64,000 nt of DNA, taken from Arsenophonus sp048493715. Its GTDB lineage: Bacteria > Pseudomonadota > Gammaproteobacteria > Enterobacterales > Enterobacteriaceae. The notes beneath the pieces are model-generated. The model saw only the letters and a list, made by a program, of their open reading frames with translations. It was not told the origin of the DNA and made no database searches. The stretch lies in NCBI GenBank assembly GCA_048493715.1, contig JBGDCZ010000008.1, positions 1 through 64,000 of the forward strand, given 5' to 3'. This document shows, one piece after another, positions 21,530 through 32,342 of this stretch. Both the position numbers and the translations under genes were made by a program. Each line of letters begins with the position of its first letter. Position 1 is the first letter of the stretch.

Positions 21530-22281
21530 ATGGCAAAATAAATAGCGTAACACTATTAGTTTTATTAACTAGCAGCGTAATTCCAGCCACTGTGCTGGTA
21601 AGTGAAAATAAATACTGTCTTTATACCTTCGATAAAATGGGCGTTCAATTCAACAAATGGCAGGCCAATTTTCCCCATTTACTAATTTATCGACCGACAT
21701 TGATGAGAAACTAAAAAGAGATAGCCATAGAACTGCAGTATTTGCTACTAGTCTCGCTTTGGGCTATGATTTTTTTGACAATTTCCAATATTATAGCCAG
21801 AATTGAGCTGGACTTTACTAACAGAGCAAACGCTGATTATAACTATTCAAAATCTAGTGAAAATATTTTAGTTTCTGTTAAAAACACAATTAAAAATTAA
21901 ATAGCATTAAACACATTAATGTTTAACGCTTATTATGAATTTAAAAATCCATCTGATTTCACACCTTATCTCTCCGCCGGGCTAGGTTATGCTTATATAA
22001 GCCCAAAAACATCCCAAATAGCAAGCGTGAGTATCCCAGCGGGAAGGACTAGTACAGCGCCTCTCCAGTCACGCTCTCATGCCACCAACAACTTTGCCTG
22101 GAGCGTAGGGGCTGGGATCAGGTACACAATTAATCAAAATTTTTCATTCGATCTTAGTTACAAATATCTGGATACTGGCCAGACTGAAGTCAATTATTAC
22201 AACTTAGATGGCATAAAAACTAACTCAAAAACCAAAGTCAGAACCCATGATATTATGTTAAGCATGACTTATAATTTCTGA
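21530..22281 (+). pseudogene. Outer-membrane beta-barrel protein (opacity/OmpX-like), decayed N-terminus
   Basis: The open part at 21919-22281 is a typical small porin-like barrel end: YYEFKNPSDFTPYLSAGLGYAY, WSVGAGIRYTINQNFSFDL, YKYLDTGQ and a terminal MLSMTYNF with C-terminal Phe, the BAM insertion signal. Upstream, a signal-peptide-like stretch (NSVTLLVLLTSSVIPATVL) lies just past ATG 21530, one frame off, followed by degraded strand sequence with stops between 21640 and 21910. The original protein was about 240 residues. The exact family is not certain; the barrel type is. Confidence 0.75.
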
Positions 22282-22312
22282 CATCAATAATGCGAGAGGG
22301 TATTTAAAATAT

Positions 22313-23613
22313 TTAAATCAAAAAAATCCCCGTCACAACAATAAAAATCTGCTGACAGCCATTAATATCACGTAGATAAGCAACATTCCTGTCATCAGGG
22401 GAGATAACCACAACGTCACCGGATGGTGACACATCACTCCTTTCAGTCAAAGGAATTAATTTACCAGAAGGAATTTCACATAACATCACGCTATTATCAC
22501 TAATAAAAGCCACATATCTACCCTGACTATACCAGCTAAAAGCTGACTGAATATGCCATGAACTACTCGTGATCTGCTGCATTGCACCATTAATCGGAGA
22601 AACAAGCCAAAACTGTACAATACCCATATCATCTTTCATTAAACAGCCAATTTTACTCCCATCGGGCGAGATCGAAGCCAATGACGTGGTTGATTAACCA
22701 CTCCAGGGTAGTTGCGTTGATGGGTACAGGTTAAACGACGTTGCTTAATCCCCTTAGGTGGCACTGGCATGGTAGTTTCCGTACCTTGAATTGGCTTAAT
22801 ACCAGCAATAGCATACTCTTCAAAAGCTTCAGGTAAATCAACAATAAAAATTTCTGCTACAATTTTTCCCCGTAAAGAGTGAGTATCGCCAATAAATGCT
22901 ATCGCCCAGCGTTGCTTTTCATCATTGGCTTTATCATATCCATTTCGACCTATCCAACCTTCTTCATAAGCACGACTGATTTAATCACTAGCAGGTTTTG
23001 GCATATGCGCTGTTTCACTGATCACAACCAATAATAATGACCATTATATTCACGTTCATGTTTTTTCTGCCCATACATTGCTACATTAATAGCATGTAAG
23101 GGAGCGCAATCGCGACATTGCGCAAATCAAGCGCAGCATCACATGATCATTATATGTAAAACATTAAGTCTGGTATTATCTGGACTAAAGACATGCACAT
23201 GGGTTCTTCCTCTTAATGCTCCTGCCAAAAAAGGAGGAGTAATACACATTGCTTCAATATTTTCGGCGACATCAGGTTTTATATCGCTTACAATCACACC
23301 GCGCCGATGATGAAAATCGTAATGCCAATTTTCATCTGGATTTTCCGGATCATGAATAAAAGCGTATCTAGGCGGATCTTCACTACTTACCGTGCAACAC
23401 CAACATAGGCTCCATTTTTAACGCCATAGATCTGTTTTTGTTGGAGTGTTTTAATATTAACTTTTTCTATAGTCTATAGTTAATCCAATAAAAGAAGCGC
23501 TATTTGCGCCATACATCAAAAACTAGCCACTGGCTATCTGGTGTCCATACATTTATATTAGTAACTTGATGATTACGTTTATCAAAAGTAATTTGCCGTT
23601 CCGGGTAAGACAT
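22313..23613 (-). pseudogene. yidR: YidR-like beta-propeller protein (DUF3748), decayed
   Basis: Relic of the uncharacterised enterobacterial protein YidR (about 415 residues). From ATG 23613 it reads QITFDKRNHQVTN and WTPDSQWLVFDVW, matching the YidR N-terminus, then stops. The 3' open piece (22313-22681) gives SPDGSKIGCLMKDDMGIVQ, INGAMQQIT and HIQSAFSWYSQGRYVAF, matching the YidR C-terminal blades. Several stops and frameshifts lie between, and the middle still shows HHRRGVIV and GNDKAN-like remnants. Repeated SPDG-type blades support a TolB-like propeller. Function of the family is unknown to me. Confidence 0.85.
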
Positions 23614-23751
23614 TTTATTTTCCGCATTCTTTTATTGTCGTAAACGATAAAAAATAATGTGGCTATGTGAACATTACAAAAATATTAGTCAATACTTTAT
23701 TTTTATAATACAACTTTTAACCTCAAGGTTTGTCGTATCTAAAAAATTATT

Positions 23752-24366
23752 ATGTTACTTAGTATACTTTATATCATTGGTATTACGGCTGAAGCCATGA
23801 CCGGTGCCTTAGCTGCAGGTCGCCGTAGGATGGACGTTTTTGGCGTCATTATTATTGCATCGGCAACCGCAATTGGCGGTGGTTCTGTACGCGATATCCT
23901 ATTAGGCCACTATCCTCTTGGTTGGGTTAAGCATCCTGAATATATTGTAATTGTTGCTTGTGCCGCAGTTATTACTATCTGGCTTGCTCCTATGATGAAA
24001 TATTTACGAAGACTATTTTTAATTTTGGATGCAATTGGTCTTATTGTATTTTCTATTATCGGTGCTCAAATAGCACTCGATATGAATTATAGTTATGTTA
24101 TCGCCGCTATTGCAGCCGTTGTCACTGGTGTTTTCGGTGGTGTGTTGCGCGACATGTTATGTAATATAATACCACTAGTCTTTCAAAAAGAGAGCTATGC
24201 CGGCGTCTCTTTTGTCGCGGCATGGCTTTATATAGCTTTACTACATACTCTATTACCTAAAGAGATAGTTATTGTCATTACATTGATAGCTGGTCTAACC
24301 GCACGTCTATTCGCCATTCGTTATCGATTAGGATTACCTGTATTTAATTATGAAAATAATGATTAA
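23752..24366 (+). CDS. yicG: YicG/UPF0126 family membrane protein (TRIC-like fold)
   Basis: 204 residues, same length class as E. coli YicG (205). It has about seven hydrophobic segments and the internal two-fold repeat of the family: GGGSVRDILLG near residue 43 and GGVLRDMLCN near residue 129. Members are inner-membrane proteins related to trimeric intracellular cation channels; some homologues have been proposed to move glycine, but the function here is not known. It is intact while both neighbours (yidR and ligB) are relics. The position yicG-ligB-gmk is the same as in E. coli. Confidence 0.93.
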   Translation: MLLSILYIIGITAEAMTGALAAGRRRMDVFGVIIIASATAIGGGSVRDILLGHYPLGWVKHPEYIVIVACAAVITIWLAPMMKYLRRLFLILDAIGLIVFSIIGAQIALDMNYSYVIAAIAAVVTGVFGGVLRDMLCNIIPLVFQKESYAGVSFVAAWLYIALLHTLLPKEIVIVITLIAGLTARLFAIRYRLGLPVFNYENND

Positions 24367-24439
24367 TATTCCACATAGATTTAATCAAATTAGCAACTTT
24401 TTACTGCAACTTATTATCATCAGAAAATCCATCTATCTT

Positions 24440-26083
24440 AATTTTTTACAATATTTTCACTAACTGTTTAATATCCTTGTTCTCAATAAATTGCGCTAAT
24501 TTTTTTGCTATTTAATAGACAAAATATCACTGTTTATTTTTGAAGATGATAAATTAGCCCAACAGGTTATTTTGCTGAAAAATTTTTCTGCTAAGGGCAC
24601 GCCTAACCCCTTTAACCAATCATGAAAAGGGCGTTTTGGGCCGATAAAAATTTTTTATATATAAATTTTCCTTTATTAGATTTAAACATTACAATTTCAG
24701 TGACGTGTTTCAATGTTAACGTGGCCCAATCCATTAAATTGGTTATTTTACCAGCCCTTATTAAAGCTAACCAACTTTGCTCACTGATTCCTTGCATCTT
24801 AAGCTGTTTCCCTACCAAACTAAGCGAGAAACAAACTGACTTTCGCATATCTTAGAATAATAAAAAAAGCTTAGTTGGTGATAATTCTTTGGTTCTGGTA
24901 TTGATAGTGTTTCCCGTTGTTTAATCCGCCAAACTATTTTATCAAATTTAGGGATACCATGACCTGATAATGACATTTGTATAGAACCTCCAGGCAAAAT
25001 TTTCATCGTTTGCCAACGGGTTAATGCTCCTAAACTAAAATATGACGAATACGTTTTCCATCAATTTTTACTTAAAAAACAACAATGATAAGATTAATTT
25101 TCCCGGTTCTACCTATATTAAATTTTACTGTTTTCACCTGGGCAACCCTATGCGGTGTTGGATATTTGCAAGCAACAGACCAGTTATTTAGACCAGGTTA
25201 CCAGTATTGGCCTAGGGTGTATAGCAGTTGTTTTAACACTATACCATCGGTAGCAAAAGGCATCAGTTAATTATAATAGTACCGTTGCCATTGAGTTATT
25301 TCATCAACATTACTAACTAAATGAAAATAGTGTTTGGTTAGCGGAAAACCCCATCTCTCTAATTGTTCAAATTGCGTTTGCATATTCGCTGGCCCATCAG
25401 GCCAACTCCAAATAAATATTCCAATTTGCTGTCCTTTTTGCGCGGCTAAATTCTTACGCATTAATCAACCAGCAACTTTATGGCGCGCATTTGAGCCACC
25501 ACAATGGCTTGTTGGTGACCAGTCAGATACCAAAATAATTCGCCTTGCAATACTAATTGAGCGGCATAATTTGGAATGGTTTTGGAAATTTCCGGTAAAA
25601 AATCTGATTTTTAAACCAAAAAAGTGAAATTTAAGGTTGACTTTAAAGACGGTTACCTAGGCTGTAACCAAACTTCATTGCGACCAACTATCTATCGAGC
25701 GATTTCATCAGCGGTTATCTTTTTCAAGCCGGTATGAGCAACTGGATGAATTTGCCTTCCTTTGACGGGTAAAAAAACTGAACGAGTTTTATCTATTGAG
25801 AGATGAAGGCAATTTGCCCACTGCTGCCATAATGCAAAAATTTGATCAGTAAGTTTAGTCATTAACAAGACTCTGACCATTAATATAATAAGCTTGATTC
25901 CACAGTTTTAATTTTGCATTAATTGCTTTGACTTCCTGGCACAAAATTAATTCAGTCCAATCAGGACATTCCATACTTTCTGCTCTTGATGAGTTTGTTT
26001 TAGCAAAATCAATAATAAAAAAAGATCCTACGATAATAGGATGAAATTAAAATAGTAGCGCACATAACAAGCAACATCCATGC
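24440..26083 (-). pseudogene. ligB: NAD+-dependent DNA ligase LigB, decayed
   Basis: Relic of the second, non-essential NAD+-dependent DNA ligase. On the minus strand in order: CPDWTEL and INAKLKLWNQAYYINGQS (25890-25990), IHPVAHTGLKKI (25690-25760), EVWLQPR followed by a stop (about 25650), IGIFIWSWPDGPANM (about 25400), the partial VWRIKQRETLSIPEP and FVSRLVW, and the helix-hairpin region (MQGISEQSWLALIRAGKI). The adenylated lysine of the KxDG motif should follow WLQP; here the codon is AGG then TAA. Frameshifts occur throughout. C-terminal similarity ends near 24440. It sits between yicG and gmk as in E. coli. Confidence 0.9.
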
Positions 26084-26363
26084 ATAATTTTTATCATCTA
26101 TTTATTTCATTCACAAAAAATACTTTCAATACACAATTGCAATTATTGAAAGAGGTAAATAAAAAATAATGATGAAGATATTTATTAATCATTTTTTCTC
26201 AAATCACTTCGCAAAAATAGCAATTATTTCCAAAAATAATGCAGATTTTTCATTAAAAATGTTACTAAAGCTGTATGTTGCAGATTGCATGTGTATACTA
26301 TTAAAAAGGTTTTATAGCTTTTAAAAAATTTTAATTAATTAGCCGGTTAATCAAGAAATCATC
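26084..26363. other. Spacer upstream of gmk
   Basis: AT-rich non-coding sequence between the divergent ligB relic and gmk. It should hold the gmk promoter, but no box is clear enough to call. Confidence 0.4.
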
Positions 26364-26987
26364 ATGATTCAAGGAACGTTATATATCGTGTCTGCTCCAA
26401 GCGGTGCAGGCAAGTCGAGTCTTATTCAGGCTTTATTAAAAACGCAGCCTTTATATGACACACAAGTTTCTATTTCGCATACCACTAGAGCGATACGCCC
26501 TGGTGAAAAAGACGGTGAACATTACTATTTCGTTACTGAAAGCAAATTTCATCAGATGATCGACAATAATGATTTTCTTGAATATGCCTGCGTTTTCGGC
26601 AACTATTATGGAACTTCCCGTGCAGCTATAGAAGAAATTATTAACAGTGGTGTCGATGTATTTTTAGATATCGATTGGCAGGGCGCACAACAAATTCGCC
26701 AGAAAATGCCCTCCGGTCGCTCCATTTTTATCTTACCTCCCTATAAAGATGACTTACTGCGCCGTTTACGTGGTCGTGGGCAAGATAGTGAAGAAACAAT
26801 TAAACAGCGTATGGCACAAGCTGTTGCTGAAATAAAACATTATAACGAATATGATTACATTATTGTTAACGATGATTTCCATACTGCACTAGGAGATTTA
26901 CAATCTATTATTCGATCTGAACGCCTACGTTTAGAACACCAGATTCAGCGACATAATACTTTAATTAATAAATTATTGGCAGACTGA
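26364..26987 (+). CDS. gmk: Guanylate kinase
   Basis: Converts GMP to GDP with ATP in the cytoplasm, feeding GTP and (p)ppGpp pools. 207 residues, as in E. coli. The start MIQGTLYIVSAPSGAGKSSL includes the P-loop (SGAGKSS, residues 12-18); the GMP-binding SHTTRAIRPGEKDGEHY and YYGTSRAAIEE segments and the lid RLRGRGQDSEETI are all present. It opens an intact block followed after 51 bases by rpoZ, spoT, trmH and recG on the same strand. Confidence 0.98.
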   Translation: MIQGTLYIVSAPSGAGKSSLIQALLKTQPLYDTQVSISHTTRAIRPGEKDGEHYYFVTESKFHQMIDNNDFLEYACVFGNYYGTSRAAIEEIINSGVDVFLDIDWQGAQQIRQKMPSGRSIFILPPYKDDLLRRLRGRGQDSEETIKQRMAQAVAEIKHYNEYDYIIVNDDFHTALGDLQSIIRSERLRLEHQIQRHNTLINKLLAD

Positions 26988-27038
26988 GCAAAGGTTCAGT
27001 ATCATACCCGGTCATTTCTTTATCTTTGGAGTAATATT

Positions 27039-27314
27039 ATGGCTCGTGTAACAGTTCAAGACGCTGTAGAGAAAATTGGTAATCGTTTCGACTTAGTTTT
27101 AGTAGCGGCACGTCGTGCACGTCAATTACAGATTAATGATAAAAGTCCATTAGTTAAAGAAGAAAATGATAAGGTTACAGTTATTTCATTACGTGAAATC
27201 GAATCAGGGTTGATTAATGCTCAAATTCTTGATGTCCGTGAACGTCAAGAACTACAGGAACAAGAAGCTGTAGAAATGCAAGCAGTGTCTGCTATTGCTG
27301 AAGGTCGTCGTTAA
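27039..27314 (+). CDS. rpoZ: RNA polymerase omega subunit
   Basis: Small subunit that helps assemble beta' and forms part of ppGpp site 1. 91 residues, the E. coli length, with the family start MARVTVQDAVEKIGNRFDLV and the helical RARQLQ. The C-terminal tail is Glu-rich as in relatives. It lies between gmk and spoT, 19 bases before the latter, so omega and the ppGpp enzyme are probably co-transcribed. A Shine-Dalgarno-like GGAG lies about 10 bases upstream. Confidence 0.98.
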   Translation: MARVTVQDAVEKIGNRFDLVLVAARRARQLQINDKSPLVKEENDKVTVISLREIESGLINAQILDVRERQELQEQEAVEMQAVSAIAEGRR

Positions 27315-27333
27315 CTGATAAGGTAGACCTGCC

Positions 27334-29451
27334 TTGTACCTGTTTGAAAGCCTCAATCAAATCGTTCAGGACTATCTGCCGAAAGAGCATATATCGTTAC
27401 TGAAACAAGCTTATATTGTCGCCCGGGATGCACATGAAGGCCAAACCCGCTCAAGTGGTGAACCTTATATTACACATCCAGTCGCAGTGGCTTGCATTTT
27501 AGCGGAAATGCGTTTAGACCATGAAACCTTGATGGCCGCCTTATTACATGATGTTATCGAGGACACACCAGCAACTTTTCAGGATATAAAACAGCTTCTT
27601 GGTAAAACAGTTGCTGGCCTAGTTGAAGGGGTATCAAAACTCGATAAACTCAACTTCCGCGATAAAAAAGAAGCTCAAGCAGAAAATTTTCGCAAAATGA
27701 TTATGGCCATGGTACAAGATATCCGTGTCATTTTAATCAAACTAGCAGACCGAACGCATAATATGCGTACTTTAGGTTCCCTTCGTGCTGATAAGCGTCG
27801 CAGGATAGCGAGAGAAACATTAGAAATTTATAGCCCACTAGCACATCGTCTTGGTATTAATCATCTCAAAACTGAATTGGAAGAGTTGGGCTTTGAAGCT
27901 CTATATCCTAATCGCTACCGAGTTATTAAAGAAGTCGTCAAAGCCGCTCGTGGTAACCGAAAAGAGATGATACAAAAGATACTGGCCGAAATTGAAGGTA
28001 GATTATTGGAAGCCAGAATTCCTTGCCGAGTTAGTGGTCGAGAAAAACATCTCTATTCAATATACCGTAAAATGCATTTGAAAGAGCAGCGCTTCCATTC
28101 AATTATGGATATTTATGCCTTTCGGATTATTGTTAAGGACGTTGATACATGCTACCGCGTTCTTGGGCAGGTGCATAGTTTATATAATCCCCGGCCAGGA
28201 CGGGTGAAAGATTATATTGCTATTCCCAAAGCAAACGGCTATCAATCGTTACATACATCCATGATTGGGCCACACGGTGTTCCCATTGAAGTACAAATTC
28301 GTACTGAAGATATGGATCAGATGGCAGAAATGGGTGTTGCTGCTCATTGGGCTTATAAAGAACAAGGAGAATCTGGCACCACTGCTCAAATTAGAGCACA
28401 ACGCTGGATGCAAAGCTTACTTGAGCTGCAACAGAGCACAGGCAATTCATTTGAATTTATCGAAAGTGTAAAATCTGATTTGTTTCCTGACGAAATTTAT
28501 GTTTTTACCCCTGAAGGTAGAATTGTCGAGTTACCTAGCGGCGCAACACCTGTTGATTTCGCCTATGCCGTTCATACTGATATTGGCCATGCCTGTGTTG
28601 GCGCACGAGTTGATCGCCAACCCTATCCTCTATCTCAATCGTTAAGTACCGGACAAACAATCGAAATTATTACAGCCCCTGGCGCAAGACCAAACGCAGC
28701 TTGGTTGAATTTTGTCGTTAGCTCTAAAGCCAGAGCAAAAATACGCCAACTACTAAAAAATCTTAAACGAGAAGATTCAATTAGTTTAGGTCGTCGATTA
28801 CTCAACCATGCTTTAGGCAATGGTAATAAACTGGGCGATATTCCGCAAGAAAATATTGATAAAGAACTAGCAAGAATGAAGCTTCACTCGGTTGATGATT
28901 TGCTAGCGGAAGTTGGCCTTGGCAATACCATGAGTGTCGTTGTGGCCCATAATTTATTAGGCAATGCTAGTATAAATAACGTTATTGCAGATAATTCTGA
29001 CAACCGTAATAAACTACCTATTAAAGGAGCAGAAGGTGTATTAATAACCTTTGCTAAGTGTTGTCGTCCGATCCCCGGCGATCCAATTGTTGCTCACATT
29101 AGCCCAGGTAAAGGTTTAGTTATACACCACGAGTCGTGTCGTAATATTCGAGGTTATCAAAAAGAGCCAGAAAAATTTATGCATGTAGAGTGGGATGAAG
29201 ACGTTAATAACAACTTTATTGCTGAAATTAAAGTCGATATGATTAATCATCAAGGCGCTTTAGCTAATTTAACAGCAGCAATTAATAGTGCAAACTCTAG
29301 TATTCAAAGTATGAATACCGAAGAGAAAGATGGACGTGTTTATTGTACATTTATTCGCTTAACCACCAAAAATCGTATTCAATTAGCTAATATTATGAAA
29401 AAAATCCGTATCATGCCTGATGTCTTACGCATCAGCCGTAACCGGAACTAA
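27334..29451 (+). CDS. spoT: Bifunctional (p)ppGpp synthetase/hydrolase
   Basis: Makes and, mainly, degrades the stringent-response alarmone. 705 residues, near the E. coli 702. The start is TTG (27334), followed by YLFESLNQIVQDYLP; the same rare start is used in E. coli and no better ATG exists. Domains in order: HD hydrolase (HDVIEDTP about 73-80 and the downstream KLADRTHNMRTL), synthetase (GRVKDYIAIPKANGYQSLH about 290-310), TGS (YVFTPEGRIVELPSGATPVDFAY about 390) and C-terminal ACT (INHQGALANLTAAINSANS). All motifs are intact. trmH starts 3 bases after its stop. Confidence 0.98.
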   Translation: MYLFESLNQIVQDYLPKEHISLLKQAYIVARDAHEGQTRSSGEPYITHPVAVACILAEMRLDHETLMAALLHDVIEDTPATFQDIKQLLGKTVAGLVEGVSKLDKLNFRDKKEAQAENFRKMIMAMVQDIRVILIKLADRTHNMRTLGSLRADKRRRIARETLEIYSPLAHRLGINHLKTELEELGFEALYPNRYRVIKEVVKAARGNRKEMIQKILAEIEGRLLEARIPCRVSGREKHLYSIYRKMHLKEQRFHSIMDIYAFRIIVKDVDTCYRVLGQVHSLYNPRPGRVKDYIAIPKANGYQSLHTSMIGPHGVPIEVQIRTEDMDQMAEMGVAAHWAYKEQGESGTTAQIRAQRWMQSLLELQQSTGNSFEFIESVKSDLFPDEIYVFTPEGRIVELPSGATPVDFAYAVHTDIGHACVGARVDRQPYPLSQSLSTGQTIEIITAPGARPNAAWLNFVVSSKARAKIRQLLKNLKREDSISLGRRLLNHALGNGNKLGDIPQENIDKELARMKLHSVDDLLAEVGLGNTMSVVVAHNLLGNASINNVIADNSDNRNKLPIKGAEGVLITFAKCCRPIPGDPIVAHISPGKGLVIHHESCRNIRGYQKEPEKFMHVEWDEDVNNNFIAEIKVDMINHQGALANLTAAINSANSSIQSMNTEEKDGRVYCTFIRLTTKNRIQLANIMKKIRIMPDVLRISRNRN

Positions 29452-29454
29452 GTC

Positions 29455-30171
29455 ATGAACTCAAAACGTTATGCTCGCATTCGTCAAGTTATTGCTATGC
29501 GCCAACCTGATTTGACGGTTTGCCTTGAAAATGTACATAAACCCCATAACATTTCTGCTGTCATCCGTACTGCTGATGCTGTTGGAATACCGGAAATTCA
29601 TGCAATCTGGTACCAAAATAGTAGCAAAAACTTATCTGCCGCTGCAGCAGGCAGTAATCACTGGGTAAAAGTAAAAAGCCATACTACTATCGAAAATACA
29701 ATCTCTAGCTGCAAAGCTGCTGGTATGCAAATCTTAGCTGCACACCTTACTAACAAAGCTGTCGACTTTCGGCAAATAGATTATACTCAACCAACCGGTA
29801 TCATCTTAGGACAAGAACGAACCGGCATTTCTAAACGAGCTCTGGCGCTAGCTTATCATAATATTCTAATTCCTATGATGGGTATGGTACAGTCATTAAA
29901 TGTCTCGGTTGCTTGTACTTTAATTCTTTATGAAGCGCAGCGGCAAAGACAGAATGCTAATATGTATGACAGCCGTTTTAGTCAGCTATCTGAAGAAGAA
30001 CAAAAATGGCTGTTTGAGGGCGGTTATCCGGTTTTAGCCACCGTTTCAAAAAATAAAAGCCTTCCCCAGCCATTGATTAATGAACATAGTGAAATTGTTG
30101 CCAGTGATGCATGGTGGGCAGCAATGCAATCGACTAAAGTACCAGGTAAAAAACGCACTCTGGAGAATTAA
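29455..30171 (+). CDS. trmH: tRNA (guanosine-2'-O-)-methyltransferase
   Basis: SPOUT-class enzyme that 2'-O-methylates Gm18 in the D-loop of tRNA using AdoMet. 238 residues (E. coli 229). SpoU motifs are visible: NISAVIRTADAVGI (about 32-45), GIILGQERTGIS (about 118-129) and IPMMGMVQSLNVSVACTLI (about 141-160), which form the trefoil knot. The catalytic Arg in VIRTAD is present. It begins 3 bases after spoT and ends 4 bases before recG, so it is part of the rpoZ-spoT-trmH-recG operon. Confidence 0.97.
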   Translation: MNSKRYARIRQVIAMRQPDLTVCLENVHKPHNISAVIRTADAVGIPEIHAIWYQNSSKNLSAAAAGSNHWVKVKSHTTIENTISSCKAAGMQILAAHLTNKAVDFRQIDYTQPTGIILGQERTGISKRALALAYHNILIPMMGMVQSLNVSVACTLILYEAQRQRQNANMYDSRFSQLSEEEQKWLFEGGYPVLATVSKNKSLPQPLINEHSEIVASDAWWAAMQSTKVPGKKRTLEN

Positions 30172-30175
30172 CCAC

Positions 30176-32257
30176 ATGAGGGGGAAATTGCTTGATGCTA
30201 TTCCATTAACATCACTAAACGGTGTTGCTACAACGCAAGCAGAAAAACTCAATAAAATGGGGCTTCGTACTATCCAGGATCTCCTCTTTCATCTCCCCTT
30301 ACGCTATGAAGATAAAACTCAGCTTTATGCTATTAGTGATGTTCAACTTGGCAGCTCGGTGACCGTATGCGGCGAAATATTACAAACTAAAATCATATTT
30401 GGACGTAAACGAATGATGACCAGCCAAATTAGTGATGGTTCTGGAACATTAACCCTACGGTTTTTTAACTTTTCTAGCGCAATGAAGAATAGTCTGGCAG
30501 TCGGCAAATATGTTATTGCTTATGGTGAAATCAGGCGTGGCAATTTAGGCCCAGAAATTATTCATCCTGAATATAAAATCAAACCAAATGCTGATCATAT
30601 TGAATTGCAAGACACATTAACGCCAATTTATCCAACGACCGAAGGAATACGTCAAATAACTTTACGCAAACTTATCGATCAAGCGTTAACGCTACTTGAT
30701 ACCTGCGCGATTAACGAGTTGATACCGCCCCCGTTTAATCAAGGGTTGATAAGCTTACCCCAAGCCATTCAAACACTTCATCGTCCTTCTCCCGATATCC
30801 CACTGAATATACTTGAAAAGGGCGAGCATCCAGCGCAACGCCGGTTAATATTCGAGGAATTATTAGCCCATCAATTAAGTATACTAACGGTTCGAACTGA
30901 AACGCAGCGATTTTCAGCTCAGCCGCTAGCCGCAGAAAACAATTTAAAACTAAAATTGCTGGCACGGCTACCCTATACACCAACCAAAGCTCAACAACGT
31001 GTTATCAATGAAATTGAATCAGATCTTGCTAAAGCAACCCCTATGATGCGTTTAGTGCAAGGTGATGTCGGTTCTGGTAAAACATTAGTGGCTTTATTTG
31101 CCGCAATTCGTGCTATCGCACATGGTAAACAGGCAGCACTAATGGCACCAACCGAATTATTAGCAGAACAACATAGTAATACCTTTCGGCAATGGTTAGA
31201 ACCACTTGGTATCCAAGTCGGTTGGTTATCAGGTAAACAAAAAGGAAAATCCAGACTGATCCAACAAGAAGCTATTGCACGAGGCGAAGTAGCAATAATA
31301 ATTGGTACCCATGCAATTTTCCAGGAGCAGATTGAATTCAACTCATTAGCATTAGTGATTATTGATGAGCAACATCGCTTTGGCGTACATCAACGTTTGG
31401 CACTATGGGAAAAAGGCCAACAGCACGGAATTTATCCTCATCAATTAATCATGACAGCAACACCGATCCCACGTACTCTAGCTATGACAGCTTATGCGGA
31501 TCTGGATAATTCAATTATTGATGAATTGCCGCCAGGCAGAACTCCTATTACAACGGTTGCCATTCCTAATACCCGTCGCAATGAAATTATTCAACGTGTG
31601 AAAAAAGCCTGCCAAATAGAAAAGCGACAAGTTTATTGGGTATGTACATTAATTGATAACTCTGAAGTACTTGAAGCACAAGCAGCTCAAGCGACACAAG
31701 AAGAGCTCGCACGCTCATTGCCCGAATTAAATATTGGCTTAGTTCATGGGCGAATGAAATCTGCTGAAAAGCAAAAAGTGATGGCAGATTTTAAAGCCAA
31801 TACGCTACAACTATTAGTCGCAACTACGGTTATTGAAGTAGGAGTAGACGTGCCAAATGCCAGTTTAATGATTATTGAAAATCCAGAACGTTTGGGGCTT
31901 GCTCAGTTACATCAACTAAGAGGGCGTGTTGGCAGGGGGACTATTGCCTCACATTGTGTTTTACTTTATAAAACTCCACTCACTTATACGGCTAAATTAC
32001 GTTTGCAAGTGCTTAGAGATAGCAATGATGGTTTTATCATTGCACAAAAAGATTTAGAAATTCGTGGTCCAGGAGAGTTGTTAGGTACTCGCCAAACAGG
32101 AAATGCAGAATTCAAAATAGCTGATTTAATGCGCGATCAAGACCTATTACCTGAAATCAGAAACACCGCACAATATTTGCAACAACATTATCCCGATCAT
32201 AACAAGGCCCTGATTGAACGTTGGTTACCTGAACGTTCAAAATATAGCAACGCTTAA
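30176..32257 (+). CDS. recG: ATP-dependent DNA helicase RecG
   Basis: Superfamily 2 helicase that remodels stalled forks and Holliday junctions. From ATG 30176 it has 693 residues, the E. coli length, with the canonical MRGKLLDAIPLTSLNGV start. A longer frame from 30080 overlaps trmH and is rejected. Visible: N-terminal OB wedge domain (ISDGSGTLTLRFFNF), Walker A GDVGSGKT (about 295), DEQH box in VIIDEQHRFGVHQR, motif III TATPIPRT, and motif VI QLRGRVGRG, then the TRG region (LLGTRQTGNAEF). Convergent with gltS, 85 bases apart. Confidence 0.98.
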   Translation: MRGKLLDAIPLTSLNGVATTQAEKLNKMGLRTIQDLLFHLPLRYEDKTQLYAISDVQLGSSVTVCGEILQTKIIFGRKRMMTSQISDGSGTLTLRFFNFSSAMKNSLAVGKYVIAYGEIRRGNLGPEIIHPEYKIKPNADHIELQDTLTPIYPTTEGIRQITLRKLIDQALTLLDTCAINELIPPPFNQGLISLPQAIQTLHRPSPDIPLNILEKGEHPAQRRLIFEELLAHQLSILTVRTETQRFSAQPLAAENNLKLKLLARLPYTPTKAQQRVINEIESDLAKATPMMRLVQGDVGSGKTLVALFAAIRAIAHGKQAALMAPTELLAEQHSNTFRQWLEPLGIQVGWLSGKQKGKSRLIQQEAIARGEVAIIIGTHAIFQEQIEFNSLALVIIDEQHRFGVHQRLALWEKGQQHGIYPHQLIMTATPIPRTLAMTAYADLDNSIIDELPPGRTPITTVAIPNTRRNEIIQRVKKACQIEKRQVYWVCTLIDNSEVLEAQAAQATQEELARSLPELNIGLVHGRMKSAEKQKVMADFKANTLQLLVATTVIEVGVDVPNASLMIIENPERLGLAQLHQLRGRVGRGTIASHCVLLYKTPLTYTAKLRLQVLRDSNDGFIIAQKDLEIRGPGELLGTRQTGNAEFKIADLMRDQDLLPEIRNTAQYLQQHYPDHNKALIERWLPERSKYSNA

Positions 32258-32289
32258 TATCAATTAACCACACTAATTCCCGGCTGACT

Positions 32290-32312
32290 AAAAAACCGCT
32301 GAAAAATAGCGG
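32290..32312 (-). terminator. Rho-independent terminator for gltS
   Basis: On the minus strand, CCGCT/AGCGG stem with a 7-base loop followed by TTTTTTAG. It lies between the convergent recG and gltS ends and has its T-run on the gltS strand. Confidence 0.75.
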
Positions 32313-32342
32313 CTCTATCTACGTTAAAAGATGCCATCCATC

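Noticed and set aside
30080..30175. Upstream extension of recG overlapping trmH
   Set aside because: The family start MRGKLLDAIP lies at 30176 and gives the exact E. coli length; the extension only overlaps trmH in another frame.
30991..31341. Minus-strand 116-codon frame inside recG
   Set aside because: Antisense shadow over the conserved helicase motifs.
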